Shown here: positions 54,244 to 64,000 of the stretch, one piece after another | How positions within the stretch are numbered: the stretch's first letter is position 1 | How the letters are laid out: every line of letters begins with the position of its first letter | Source of the DNA: Deinococcus aquaedulcis | GTDB lineage: Bacteria > Deinococcota > Deinococci > Deinococcales > Deinococcaceae | Length of the DNA stretch: 64,000 bases | Reading direction: 5' to 3' | Assembly: GCF_019693445.1 (NCBI RefSeq) | Contig: NZ_JAHRBL010000001.1 | Coordinates: 571,328 to 635,327, forward strand | Position numbers and translations under genes: made by a program | Notes under the pieces: model-generated | Database searches by the model: none | What the model was told of the DNA's origin: nothing | The model's input: the letters and a program-made list of their open reading frames with translations, nothing else

Positions 54244-54428
54244 TGGGTGGTGTGGGTCAGACAGGGTGGATTCGTCCTGGGCCACTTTCTGCGCTCTGGG
54301 CACTACGCGCACCCACAACCGTTCAAGTCGCGCGGACCTGCACTGCGGCCCAGGACGGCTGGGAGGCACCACGTGGCTCTACTCAAGGTTGTGCGCGGCC
54401 ATCTGAATGCGGTCCTCCTGCCCCTGTC

Positions 54429-55256
54429 CTATTCCAACGGTTCGCCGCAGTGCGGGCAGTAGCGCATGGAGCGGGCGGCGGCCTGTTCTTCCTGACGGAG
54501 CCGGGCCAACTCTTCGGCAAAGCCGCTGGCCACCATCCCGGCCGGCAGGGCCACCATGCCCACGCCGAACAGCATGATCAAGCCGGCCGCCGCCTTGCCC
54601 AGTGGCGTGGCCGGGTACACGTCGCCGTACCCGGTGGTGGTCAGGGTCACCACCGCCCACCACAGCGCCTGGGGAATGCTCTCGAAGCCTTTGGTGCCCG
54701 CCCCCGCTTCCACCTGGTACAGCACGCTGGCGGCGATAAACACCAGCACAATCACGATCAGCACAGTGGTCAGCAGTTCGCCCGCGCGCTGGGCGATCAC
54801 CCGGCCGATCAGCTGCAGCGAATCCGAGTAGCGGCCCAGTTTCAGCAGCGACAGCAGTTTCAGTAGCCGCAGCCCACGCAGGCTGGCCAGGGCGGCGCTG
54901 CCGGGAACGAGCAGCGAGAGCAGCACCAGCAGATCAATCAGGGGCAGGGGCGCGGTGGCGTAGCGCCAGTAATCGGCTGGGCGTGAACCGTAGCCGGGCC
55001 GCAGCGGCGTCACGTACAGCCGCGCCAGATATTCGGCGCCGAACACCGCCGCGCACACGTAGTCAAAGGCCCGGATGGCCGCGCCATATTCCCGCTCCAC
55101 ACTGGGCACCGTGCCCACGATGGTCAGGGTCACGGTCAGCAGGATCAGCACCACCAGCAGCGCGTTAAAGAGGCGCTCGGCCAGCCCTGCGCCGTCGGTG
55201 GGGTCCAGAAAGTCGCTCAGGCGGTGCATCAGGTCCGGGTGGGTGGGGCGGGGCAT
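54429..55256 (-). CDS. voltage-gated-type potassium channel with zinc-ribbon tail
   Basis: 275 aa. Six helices: S1 (about 28-49), S2 and S3, then S4-like LRGLRLLKLLSLLKLGRYSD, S5, the selectivity filter TLTTTGYGDVYP and S6. The C-terminus ends RYCPHCGEPLE, half a zinc ribbon. K+-selective channel of the inner membrane. GGAGG precedes ATG 55256 by 7 nt. It follows the ATP-grasp gene by 71 bp, as the last gene of a YgiB/YgiC-type cluster. Confidence 0.9.
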   Translation of the reverse strand: MPRPTHPDLMHRLSDFLDPTDGAGLAERLFNALLVVLILLTVTLTIVGTVPSVEREYGAAIRAFDYVCAAVFGAEYLARLYVTPLRPGYGSRPADYWRYATAPLPLIDLLVLLSLLVPGSAALASLRGLRLLKLLSLLKLGRYSDSLQLIGRVIAQRAGELLTTVLIVIVLVFIAASVLYQVEAGAGTKGFESIPQALWWAVVTLTTTGYGDVYPATPLGKAAAGLIMLFGVGMVALPAGMVASGFAEELARLRQEEQAAARSMRYCPHCGEPLE

Positions 55257-55327
55257 GGGGGGTCCTCCGGGGGCGGGGATCTGGGCCAGCCCCCGGTCCC
55301 CGCCTTCATCGCTCGCCCGGCCCATGC

Positions 55328-56485
55328 TCAGAGCACCACGTGGGGGGCGAAGGTGGCGCGGTTGTCGGTCACGCGGCTGCGGCCCTCGCGGATGCCCAGG
55401 CCGCAGACCTCGGCGCCGGCCACCCACACGCCCAGCACCGGGTAACGCGGGCCGTCCTCGGCTTCAAAGGTGGGCAGCTCGGTGTAGGCCTGTTCCACCG
55501 CTGCAAGGTCGCCGTACACGCCCGGCGTGCTGGCCTGCCCGGGCAGCTGCACATTCTGCCCTTCACGGGAAAACAGCGGCTTTTTCACCACGTTCTCGCC
55601 CAGCGCCCCGGGGCTCAGAGTGGCAGGCAGCAGCGCGGGGTGGCCGGGATAGTGCTCGTGCAGCAGCGCCAGCAGGCCCTTGCTGCCAGTGACCGTTTTC
55701 CACAGCGGCTCCAGAAAGCGGGTGCCGGTGCTGGCCAGAAAGGCGGCGTCGCGCGATTCCCAGGCATACTCGAAGGGCCACAGCCACATCAGCTGCCGGA
55801 TGGGCAGGCTCCAGGTATCCAGCAGGTAGCCTTCCTGGGGGCTGGTGCCCAGCTCATCGGCAAACAGAAAGGACCCCCGGATACCCGCCGCCTCGGCCAG
55901 TTCGCGCAGGTAGGTCACGGTGGCAATGTCCTCGTCCACCCGCGCCGAACTGAAGGTCACCTCACCCAGCCCCCGCGCCGCTTTCAGGTGCGCCCACTGC
56001 TCGCCCAGGCCCTCGTGAATGGTGTTCCACTGCGTGGCCCCGGCGGGCAGTTCGCCCCGGCGCTGGCGGTCTTCGAGCCACTGCCACTGGCTGACCGCCG
56101 CTTCCAGCAGGCTGGTGGGCGTCTGGGCATTCACCTCCAGCAGCTTCACGCCGCCCTGGCCGTCGTAGGCCACGTCCAGGCGCATGTACACCGTGGGGTC
56201 GTCGCGCTCCCAGGATTCGCGCACCGCCGAGTGCAAAAAGGCAGGAATGCCCAGTTCGGCCAGCCGCCCGCCCTCAATGGCGTGCCCGGTCACGGCCAGC
56301 ACCATGTCGGTCAGGTCCTGGGTCGTGGCCTTCAGCGTCTCGATTTCCGCCGGGCTGAAGGCATAAAAGCCGTCCTCGCTCCAGTAGGGCACGGGGTGTT
56401 CGGGGGTGGCGGCGTACCACGTAAAGCCCACCTCGCGCAGCCGCGCTTCCCAGTCCGGGCGGGGGGGGAGGGTCAGGCGCTTCAT
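55328..56485 (-). CDS. glutathionylspermidine synthase-family ATP-grasp ligase (YgiC-like)
   Basis: 385 aa, the length of E. coli YgiC/YjfC (which lack the amidase half of Gss). Motifs: [20 protein letters not shown] (metal/ATP acidic site), [20 protein letters not shown] and [16 protein letters not shown] (nucleotide-binding Lys). It should form an amide bond; the substrates of this subgroup are not established and glutathione is not expected here. The start overlaps the lipoprotein gene stop (ATGA). Confidence 0.9.
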   Translation of the reverse strand: MKRLTLPPRPDWEARLREVGFTWYAATPEHPVPYWSEDGFYAFSPAEIETLKATTQDLTDMVLAVTGHAIEGGRLAELGIPAFLHSAVRESWERDDPTVYMRLDVAYDGQGGVKLLEVNAQTPTSLLEAAVSQWQWLEDRQRRGELPAGATQWNTIHEGLGEQWAHLKAARGLGEVTFSSARVDEDIATVTYLRELAEAAGIRGSFLFADELGTSPQEGYLLDTWSLPIRQLMWLWPFEYAWESRDAAFLASTGTRFLEPLWKTVTGSKGLLALLHEHYPGHPALLPATLSPGALGENVVKKPLFSREGQNVQLPGQASTPGVYGDLAAVEQAYTELPTFEAEDGPRYPVLGVWVAGAEVCGLGIREGRSRVTDNRATFAPHVVL

Positions 56486-56868
56486 CCGCCGTACCCGCTG
56501 CTGGAACTGCTGGCGCGGGCGGTGCTCGTCAGGCCGCCGCGTGAGACCGTTGAGGCGCTGTTGACCGGGCTGCCGGTGGGGGCGCTGGCCGCCGGGGACG
56601 CACTGGAACGGCTGGCCCGGGCGGCTGCCCCCGCCGCCACGGCGCCCACGGCGGCCTTGGCCGCCTTGCTGGTCTTGCCGGACTTCAGCTTGACCGAGTG
56701 GTCGTTGTCGCAGTCGAGTTCGCCGTCGGCCTCCAGTTCACAGCCTTCGGGCACGGTGGCCAGCTGGGCCGGCTGGGTCTGGTAGGTCTGTGCGGGGCTG
56801 TCCATGCACGAGGCCAGTAGGCCGGGCAGCACGGTGGTCATCAGGGTCAGGTGAAAGCGTTTGGTCAT
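56482..56868 (-). CDS. DUF1190/YgiB-like lipoprotein
   Basis: 128 aa. Signal with lipobox LLASC (Cys near residue 21), a short mature region with a Cys pair ([15 protein letters not shown]) and a hydrophobic Ala-rich stretch (about 66-82). It ends in a Ser/Ala/Gly tail [20 protein letters not shown]. In E. coli ygiB precedes ygiC in the same way. AAGGA precedes ATG 56868 by 7 nt. The tail may be the substrate of the ligase, by inference. Confidence 0.78.
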   Translation of the reverse strand: MTKRFHLTLMTTVLPGLLASCMDSPAQTYQTQPAQLATVPEGCELEADGELDCDNDHSVKLKSGKTSKAAKAAVGAVAAGAAARASRSSASPAASAPTGSPVNSASTVSRGGLTSTARASSSSSGYGG

Positions 56869-56995
56869 GGTAGGTCCTTGGCACAAAGGGGGAGGGTGTC
56901 AGGCCGGGGGCGGAGGGCCGCCCCCCGGCGCAGTTCTGGCGGGACTGACGCGAGACGTGGCTCTGGTACTCGGCCCGCTTGACGGAAAGGCGGTT

Positions 56996-57385
56996 TTAGC
57001 TGCTGCCGCTGCTGGAGCTGCCAGCGCGTGCGCTGCCGGTAAACCCGCCCCGGCTGACGGGCGCCTTGAAACTGCCGTAGGTGCCCTTTTTGCTGTCGTA
57101 CGTCAGGCCCGAGCCCGACAGGCCGCCGCTGCTGGTGTAGCCGATGTAGCGCGTGGTGCTGCCCACAATGCGCGCGTAGGGACCGTAATACCCGCCGCCA
57201 CTGCCACTGCTTTTCTGGCAGGGGTTGGACAGCCCCCGGTTGATCATGCTGCGGTTGGCCGTCAGGCAGTCGGCGTAGGAGTTGTACCGCACGCGGCTGT
57301 ACCGGTCGAGGTCCAGATCGTCGCCGCAGGCCGAGAGCACGGCAGGCAGCGCGGCGAGAAGAGGAAGGGAGAAGCGCTTTCTCAT
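56996..57385 (-). CDS. second YgiB-like lipoprotein paralogue
   Basis: 129 aa. Lipobox AVLSAC (Cys near residue 20), acidic patch DDLDLDRYSR, then DCLTANRSMINRGLSNPCQK (Cys pair). A Gly/Ser/Tyr-rich part ends SRGGFTGSARAGSSSSGSS. The last ~20 residues match the neighbour's tail (SRGG-x-T-x2-ARA-x-SSSSG). ATG 57385 is preferred; ATG 57409 is possible. It is the first gene of the cluster, 127 bp before the second lipoprotein gene. Confidence 0.72.
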   Translation of the reverse strand: MRKRFSLPLLAALPAVLSACGDDLDLDRYSRVRYNSYADCLTANRSMINRGLSNPCQKSSGSGGGYYGPYARIVGSTTRYIGYTSSGGLSGSGLTYDSKKGTYGSFKAPVSRGGFTGSARAGSSSSGSS

Positions 57386-57687
57386 GTTCCTCAGTACGTA
57401 GGCGATCATCCAAAAGTTGCAAGCAGGAGGGGGAAGGGTTTGGCCGTGAGGCGGGGCAGGTGACTCGCTCTCAAGGCAGGCACTTCTGCAACCCTGTGGA
57501 CGCTGGCGTCTGTTTTTCAGCGTCTCCCGGCACTGTGGGAAAGGAAGCAGCCCGCATTGGCCGGTCTCGCCCGAGGCTGAAAAGTGCCGTGCGAGTGTGC
57601 GTCTGGACGCCGAGTCTTTGTTCGGAAAGGTCAGTCAAGCGACTTTGGGACCGAGCGCCCCACCCGGTTCAGCCCTACCCCTCCGCC

Positions 57688-59190
57688 TTACCCCTGTACC
57701 TGTTCCCGAATCAGGCGTGCCAGTTCCCGCCCCCCTGCCTGCGCCTGTGCGGCGCTTAGGCCGCCGTAGCCCAGCAGCAGCGCCTCGGGAACCGGCCCCG
57801 CGAAGGTGTAGCTCTCCAGGGTGCTCACGTGGAGGCCCCGCGCCGCCAGGGCTGCGGCGAGGGCGTTCGCCTGCAGGCCCCCCTGCAGGTGCAGGCACAG
57901 GTGCAAGCCGGCCTCAATGCCGCCCAGGGTGGCGTGGGGGGCCAGCCCCTGCAGTTCCCCGGTCAGCGCGGCGCGCACCTGCGCGTGCCAGCGCCGGGCG
58001 CGGCGAATGTGGCGGTCGGCATGTCCGCCAGCCAGCAGCCAGCACAGGGCCTGCTGCACCGGCAACGGGTGCCCAAAATCCAGCAGGGTGCGCGCCCGCA
58101 CCAGGGCCGGGCGCAGCGCCGGGGGCGCCACCACAAAGCCGGTGCGCACCGCCGGGGTCAGCACCTTGCTGAGGGTGCCCAGGTACAGCACGCGCCCGGC
58201 CGCGCCCGTCTGGGCCGCCAGACTGGCCAGGGTGGGCAGGGGCGGGGCGTCGTAGCGGAATTCGCCGTCAAAGTCGTCTTCCACGATCAGGGCGTCGTGG
58301 GTTCTGGCCCACTCCAGCAGGGCGAGGCGCCGGGGCAGGCACATGCGCCCGCCCAGCGGGAACTGGTGGCTGGGGGTCACGTACGCCAGCCGCGCCGGGG
58401 GCGTCTGCGGACCCACGATCAGGCCGTCTTCGTCCACGGGGCCCGGGATCAGGGTGTGCCCGGCGTCCAGAAACACCTGCCGCGCGGCGCGGTAGCCGGG
58501 GTTTTCCATCAGCACCGCCGAGCCCGGTGGCAGCAACGCCCGCACGATCAGGTTCAGGGCGTGCAGGGTGCCGCTGGTCACCAGCACCTCCTGTTCGCCA
58601 GCGGCCAGGCCGCGCTGGCGCCCCACAAAGGCCGCCAGGGCCGCGCGCAGGTCGCGCTCGCCAGCGGGGTCGCCATAGTCGCCGCCCACCGGGGCGCGCG
58701 CCGCCGCCGCCCACGCCTGCCGCCACGCGCGGGTGTCCAGCGTGCGGGTGCCGGTCACGCCCAGCCGGAAGTGCAGGCCCCCAGCTGGGGGGTCGGCGTC
58801 CACCGGCAGGGGCCCGGTGGGGGGCAGCCACGCGGGCACCGGGGCGGCGGGGGCCACCGGGGCGGGCAGGGCCGGGGTGGCGGGGCGCACGCGGGTGCCC
58901 CGGCCCACCTCGGCCTGCACCGTGCCGTCGGCCAGCAGTTCGGCGTATGCGTCCTCGGCCACCCCGCGCGTGACCCCCAGGGCCCGCGCCAGGGTGCGGG
59001 TGCCGGGCAGCGGCGCGCCTGCGGGCAGCACGCCCCCCAGCACCGCCGCGCGCACCTGCCGCGCCACCTGGGCGTGCAGCGGCTCTGGGCTGTGCCGGTC
59101 CAGGGTCAGGGCAAAGGGCAGGTCGTCGGTCCGGGCCGCAAGTGGCCCCCCGGTCTGCGTCAAAAGTGGAGCTGTGCTGGGGGCCACCAT
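57688..59190 (-). CDS. MocR/PdxR-type PLP-dependent transcriptional regulator
   Basis: 500 aa. N-terminal GntR winged helix (PLHAQVARQVRAAVLGG, then GTRTLARALGVTRGVAEDAY). A fold-type I aminotransferase-like domain follows with YVTPSHQFPLGGRM, the Asp in EDDFDGEFRYD and LGTLSKVLTPAVRTGF (PLP Lys). MocR proteins sense PLP or related amines, often controlling a divergent gene. TACACT lies 7 nt before ATG 59190. Only 18 bp separate it from the divergent acetyltransferase gene. Confidence 0.93.
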   Translation of the reverse strand: MVAPSTAPLLTQTGGPLAARTDDLPFALTLDRHSPEPLHAQVARQVRAAVLGGVLPAGAPLPGTRTLARALGVTRGVAEDAYAELLADGTVQAEVGRGTRVRPATPALPAPVAPAAPVPAWLPPTGPLPVDADPPAGGLHFRLGVTGTRTLDTRAWRQAWAAAARAPVGGDYGDPAGERDLRAALAAFVGRQRGLAAGEQEVLVTSGTLHALNLIVRALLPPGSAVLMENPGYRAARQVFLDAGHTLIPGPVDEDGLIVGPQTPPARLAYVTPSHQFPLGGRMCLPRRLALLEWARTHDALIVEDDFDGEFRYDAPPLPTLASLAAQTGAAGRVLYLGTLSKVLTPAVRTGFVVAPPALRPALVRARTLLDFGHPLPVQQALCWLLAGGHADRHIRRARRWHAQVRAALTGELQGLAPHATLGGIEAGLHLCLHLQGGLQANALAAALAARGLHVSTLESYTFAGPVPEALLLGYGGLSAAQAQAGGRELARLIREQVQG

Positions 59191-59196
59191 GCCCGC

Positions 59197-59203
59197 TAGT
59201 GTA
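59197..59203. promoter_or_regulatory. overlapping divergent -10 boxes in an 18-bp intergenic region
   Basis: Plus strand TAGTGT (59197-59202) lies 6 nt before ATG 59209. Minus strand TACACT (59198-59203) lies 7 nt before ATG 59190. The two hexamers overlap by five bases on opposite strands, so only one polymerase could probably bind at a time. Confidence 0.6.
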
Positions 59204-59208
59204 CCCCC

Positions 59209-59661
59209 ATGCCCGCCCGCACCCTGCGTTCTTTGCCCCCAGAGGCGGCGGCCCTGGCCCTGCCCGCCCTGCGCGAACTGCGGCCGGAGTCGCCGCACAC
59301 GGCGTCCCCCGAAGCCCTGCAGGCCTTCCTGGCCCTCACCCAGCCCGAGGGCTACCGGCTTGTTGGGGCCTTTGAGGCGGACCAGCCCGCCGCCGTGGCT
59401 GTGGCCGGCTACCGCGTGATGCACCTGCTGTACGCGGGCCGGACGCTGTACGTGGACGATCTGGTCACCCGCCCCGAAGCACGCGGCCGGGGCCATGCGG
59501 GCGCCCTGCTGGCGTGGCTGGAAGGTGAAGCCCGGAACCTCAACTGCACCGAATTCCACCTGGATTCTGGCGTGGGGCCAGCGCGCTACGGCGCCCACCG
59601 CCTGTACCTGAACGCGGGCCTGAACCTCACCGCGCACCACTTTGCCAAGGAGCTGCCATGA
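59209..59661 (+). CDS. GNAT-family N-acetyltransferase
   Basis: 150 aa. GNAT core LYVDDLVTRPEARGRGHAGALLAWLE (acetyl-CoA loop RGRGHA) and HRLYLNAGLNLTAHHF. Probably acetylates a small amine. It leads an operon with a PPOX-family protein (4-bp overlap) and an EamA exporter, and faces the MocR gene. Leaderless start. Confidence 0.9.
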   Translation: MPARTLRSLPPEAAALALPALRELRPESPHTASPEALQAFLALTQPEGYRLVGAFEADQPAAVAVAGYRVMHLLYAGRTLYVDDLVTRPEARGRGHAGALLAWLEGEARNLNCTEFHLDSGVGPARYGAHRLYLNAGLNLTAHHFAKELP

Positions 59662-60278
59662 CCACCCCCGCTTTCTACGACCCGGCCGCGCGCGATCCCA
59701 GCCTGAGCCGCCGCCCACAGAACCGCCGCGACGACGCCTGGATCGCCGCGCTGCTCTCCCGTGTGCCGCTGGGCCGGGTGGCGACTGTGTGGCAAGAGGA
59801 TGGCGGCCCGGCGTGGCCGTTCGTGACGCCGCTGGCCTTTGCCTATCGCCCAGAACAGCACGACCTCGTGTACCACACCAACCTCGTGGGCCGCCTGCGC
59901 GCCAACACCGCGCAGGGCCACCCCGCCACCTTTGAGGCCTCGGAAATCGGGCGTCTGCTGCCCAGCACCTCGCCGCTGGAACTGGGGGTGCAGTACCGCT
60001 CGGTGATCGTGTTTGGCACCGCCCGCGTGCTCACCGACCCTACCGAAGCCCGCGAGGCCCTGACCGTGCTCAGCGAGCGGGTGTTTCCGGGCCTGCGCAT
60101 TGGGCAGCACACCCGCCCCATTCTGGACAGCGACCTGGCGCGCACAGCAGTCTATTCGCTGGCCATTGAGCGTTGGAGCGGCAAGGAAAACTGGGCAGAG
60201 GCGGCCGTGCAGGAAGACGGCTGGCCGCCCCTGCCGCCCGAACTGGCCGGGCCCCGGCCGCTGGGGGCGGCGCTGTGA
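59658..60278 (+). CDS. pyridoxamine 5'-phosphate oxidase-family FMN-binding protein
   Basis: 206 aa. FMN-binding split-barrel: LSRVPLGRVATVWQEDGGPAWP, LVYHTNLVGRLRAN and YRSVIVFGTARVL. It may bind FMN or heme, or act on pyridoxal vitamers; the neighbouring MocR protein makes a B6 link attractive. The ATG overlaps the acetyltransferase stop, and its own stop overlaps the next GTG. Confidence 0.88.
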   Translation: MTTPAFYDPAARDPSLSRRPQNRRDDAWIAALLSRVPLGRVATVWQEDGGPAWPFVTPLAFAYRPEQHDLVYHTNLVGRLRANTAQGHPATFEASEIGRLLPSTSPLELGVQYRSVIVFGTARVLTDPTEAREALTVLSERVFPGLRIGQHTRPILDSDLARTAVYSLAIERWSGKENWAEAAVQEDGWPPLPPELAGPRPLGAAL

Positions 60279-61156
60279 CCCGCGCCGACGCCCTGCAGAT
60301 GGCGCTGCTCTCGGCCTTCTGGGGTATCTCGTTTCTGCTGATCCGCCTGAGCGTGGAGGTCTTTCCGCCCGCCTGGGTGGCGCTGGGCCGCTCGGTGTTT
60401 GGGGCGCTGGTGCTTTGGGGCGCACTGTCGCTGGGCCGCCACAGCCTGCCGCCGCTGCGGCTGTGGAAACCGCTGCTGCTGGTGGCGCTGCTGAACAATG
60501 TCATTCCCTGGTCGTTTTTCGCCTGGGGCGAGCAGACCGTCAGCTCCAACATTGCCGCCATCCTGAACGCCACCACGCCGCTGTTCAGCCTGCTCATTGG
60601 CCTGGGCCTGCGCGACGCCCAGCTCTCTGGGCGCGTGGCGCTGGGCGTGCTGCTGGGGCTGGGGGGCGTGGTGCTCACGGTAGGCGGCGGCGTGCAGGGC
60701 GGGCACGCCACGCTGTTCGGGGTGGGGCTGCTGCTGGCGGCCAGCCTGGGCTACGCCGCCGCCACAGCGGTGGCCAAACGCACCCTGTCGGGCCTGAATC
60801 CGGTGGGGCTGGCGCTGTCGCAGCTGGGCCTCTCGGCGCTGATGCTGACCCCCGTGGCCCTGGCCGGCGCGCAGCCGGGGCCCCTGACCTGGACGGCGGT
60901 GGGCGCGCTGGCGGTGCTGGGTGTGGTGGGCAGTGGGCTGGCGTACCTGCTGTACTACGGCCTGCTTTCGCGCCTGTCGGCCACGCAGCTCACGGCGGTT
61001 ACGTACCTGCTGCCGGTCTGGGGCCTGTTCTGGGGTGCGCTGGCGGGCGAGGCAGTGGGTGTCACCTCGCTGCTGGGCGTGGCGGTGGTGCTGGCCGGGC
61101 TGCTGCTGCTGAATAGCCCACGCCGGGCGCCCAAACCGGCGCCCGCCCAGGCCTAG
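60275..61156 (+). CDS. EamA/DMT-family transporter
   Basis: 293 aa with ten membrane helices in two EamA repeats; the first begins ALLSAFWGISFLLIRLSVEV and carries NNVIPWSFFAWGEQTVSSN. Likely exports a small metabolite. GTG 60275 overlaps the PPOX stop as GTGA. As last gene of the MocR-facing operon it may export the product or substrate of the two enzymes. Confidence 0.9.
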   Translation: MTRADALQMALLSAFWGISFLLIRLSVEVFPPAWVALGRSVFGALVLWGALSLGRHSLPPLRLWKPLLLVALLNNVIPWSFFAWGEQTVSSNIAAILNATTPLFSLLIGLGLRDAQLSGRVALGVLLGLGGVVLTVGGGVQGGHATLFGVGLLLAASLGYAAATAVAKRTLSGLNPVGLALSQLGLSALMLTPVALAGAQPGPLTWTAVGALAVLGVVGSGLAYLLYYGLLSRLSATQLTAVTYLLPVWGLFWGALAGEAVGVTSLLGVAVVLAGLLLLNSPRRAPKPAPAQA

Positions 61157-61291
61157 CCTGGACACCCGGGGCGCGCTTCCGGGGCCCCAGCCCCTACACT
61201 GAACAGGAAGTCGGCGGTTCCGTGGCATCCAGGGGCCAGGGCCGCCCATCACCTGCCGGCCGGCGCAGGCCGCAGCACAGGAGGACCACAG

Positions 61292-62539
<1,248 letters not shown>

Positions 62540-62551
62540 AGAGGAAATACT

Positions 62552-62585
62552 CAACCTGGGGCGGCCGTAGGGTCGCCCCAGGTTG
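62552..62585 (+). terminator. intrinsic terminator of lysJ
   Basis: CAACCTGGGGCG and CGCCCCAGGTTG pair perfectly over 12 bp around a 10-nt loop, followed by GTTTGGTG. Confidence 0.8.
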
Positions 62586-62725
62586 GTTTGGTGCTGGGGA
62601 AGGGGAGGGGAGGCGTCCCCAGCTCATTGGGAGGGGCAAGATCAGGTCAGGCTTTGGCGGCTCGTGCATGGATGGGTGTTGTCAGGGGAGTTCCAGGACG
62701 GGTGATAGCTGTACTTCGGGGATAT

Positions 62726-63369
62726 TCAGGGACCACTGAATAAAGCCGTGCAGGCGCGACAATGTCGGCATTGGGGTGGCAGGGGCAAGTCCCCTGCCAC
62801 CTCTGCACGAATGGCGGGTACTGTATCGCCTTTGAGGTCGTCGGGCTGCGTCAGGCGGAGCCACTGAAGAAAGTTCAACGCGACCATACAGAGCACGGCG
62901 TGATGGTGCAGACCTTGCCAGGACCGCCCCTCGAAGTGGTCCAGGCCGACTTCTTCCTTCAGTTCCCGGTGGGTGAGTTCACACGCCCAGCGCCGTTTGG
63001 TGACTTCAATCAGCCGGGAAAATGCTGTCTCTGGTGGGAGATTGCAGGTGTAGTATTTGCGCTCCTCTCCTCGTCGTTGTTCCCCGATGACCCAAGCACC
63101 TTGACCAGGCAAATGTTGACCCTGGGCGTTCTCGTCCCCATCTGCCAGCCGGACGTAGACGGCGGCGAAGCGGCCAGACAATGGACCTTTGGTGCCATGT
63201 CGCCAGACCAGGTGCTGCCAGGCAGCACCGCTGAGGACCTCCTCGACCGTCTGGCGGTCGTGGGACGTGGTGGGGTATTTGGGCCGTCTTCCCCTGAAGT
63301 GCTTGGGAATGGGGATCAATCGGACATCCTTGGGGTAGGCGGTCTGTGTACGAGTTATCCCGACTGGAC
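62726..63369 (-). pseudogene. IS701-like DDE transposase, N-terminus lost
   Basis: About 214 codons remain open. The C-terminal motif RELKEEVGLDHFEGRSWQGL and HHHAVLCMVALNFLQWLRL are typical of IS701/DDE_5 transposases. Reading continues in frame upstream of the TTG at 63319 (TRTQTAYPKDVRLIPIPKH) until it meets the IS3-type element at about 63370, which removed the N-terminal half. Probably inactive. The outer end of this IS lies somewhere in 62600-62725 but I cannot place it. Confidence 0.8.
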
Positions 63370-63448
63370 TGACCCCTTAGGACCGGACCAAGAGGCCAAG
63401 CACTTCGTCCCCGTCAGCCCGTAGGCTGACAGCACCGAAGGAGCCAAG

Positions 63449-63744
<296 letters not shown>

Positions 63745-63748
<4 letters not shown>

Positions 63749-63880
63749 TCAAGGATGCGCGAGTCGCGCATCCCAAGGTGTCGGTGCGTCGGCTGTGCGA
63801 GCTGCATGGGGTCAATCGCTCGTGGTTCTACGAACAGCAGGGCCGGGAGGAGGTGGACGCCGATCAGGCGTTGTCCCAGG
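63745..63880 (+). pseudogene. IS3-family transposase OrfB, truncated
   Basis: About 45 codons: KVSVRRLCELHGVNRSWFYE is the typical OrfB N-terminal helix-turn-helix region. Identity to the family fades after DQALSQA, near 63878. The catalytic DDE domain is absent. Reading continues open to the edge but as unrelated sequence. Confidence 0.8.
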
Positions 63881-63899
63881 CTCAGTACCCGACAGTTTC

Positions 63900-64000
63900 T
63901 CAGATGAGCGTGTGGGACGGAGACAAGCGGTCAATCAGAGACAGGAGAGGTGCATCCTCACGATCAACCTTCCGGCTGATCGCTCGAACCAGGGCGCGTA
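63900..64000 (-). pseudogene. C-terminal end of another ORF, possibly a transposase
   Basis: A minus-strand frame enters from the right edge and ends at 63900 with 32 codons (ending DAPLLSLIDRLSPSHTLI). Its end lies ~20 bp from the broken orfB, which suggests a second inserted element. Identity cannot be judged from so short a piece; it could also be an intact gene beyond the edge. Confidence 0.35.

Overview
This 64 kb window is chromosomal DNA from a Deinococcus-type bacterium. The evidence is high GC with dense, short-gapped genes; a LysW-pathway LysJ aminotransferase of the Thermus/Deinococcus type; a Gfh1-like Gre-family protein; a sigma-70 with a long Ala/Lys/Pro-rich N-terminal tail; an Nramp transporter; and a promoter habit in which a TAnnnT hexamer lies only 6-9 nt before an ATG or GTG, as in the leaderless mRNAs reported for Deinococcus. 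I see no rRNA, tRNA or CRISPR array.

Layout. 1-2.2 kb: two overlapping, related coiled-coil genes (the first cut by the window edge) behind a 17-bp palindrome that resembles the radiation/desiccation response motif. 2.2-13.5 kb: housekeeping genes (lepA, M28 peptidase, acetyltransferase, MOSC protein, rnhB, a repeat protein, an HSP90-family chaperone, an RsmC-like methyltransferase). 13.6-19.8 kb: rpoD with its terminator, then a DUF4129/MoxR/DUF58 membrane cluster and two small proteins. 19.9-23.3 kb: a malEFG-like sugar ABC operon without its own ATPase. 23.3-32.8 kb: an AlbA/Schlafen-type regulator, truD operon, moaB operon, recF-dciA, thioesterase-aat and a 46-residue secreted peptide. 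33-39 kb: receiver-GAF-GGDEF protein plus multi-PAS histidine kinase, then mntH. 39-48 kb: serA, CoA-disulfide reductase, CAP protein, class V aminotransferase, marR-efflux operon. 48-54 kb: LptA-like protein, acidic disordered protein, Gfh1, amidase, malQ, pduO. 54-57.4 kb: a two-lipoprotein / ATP-grasp / potassium-channel cluster of the YgiB-YgiC kind. 57.7-62.5 kb: a MocR regulator diverging from an acetyltransferase-PPOX-EamA operon, then lysJ. 62.7-64 kb: nested, broken insertion sequences.

Connections. malEFG and malQ, 29 kb apart, each carry a perfect TGGAA-N4-TTCCA palindrome at the promoter, which suggests one shared regulator. Three copies of a ~178-bp repeat with a built-in terminator hairpin lie immediately after the stop codons of lepA, a membrane-protein gene and the histidine kinase gene. 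The MocR gene and its divergent neighbour have start codons separated by 18 bp, with overlapping -10 hexamers on opposite strands.

The best candidates for under-described biology are the stop-codon-abutting repeat family, the YgiB-YgiC-channel cluster, the coiled-coil pair under an RDRM-like palindrome, and the short leaderless upstream ORFs in front of the GGDEF regulator and marR.
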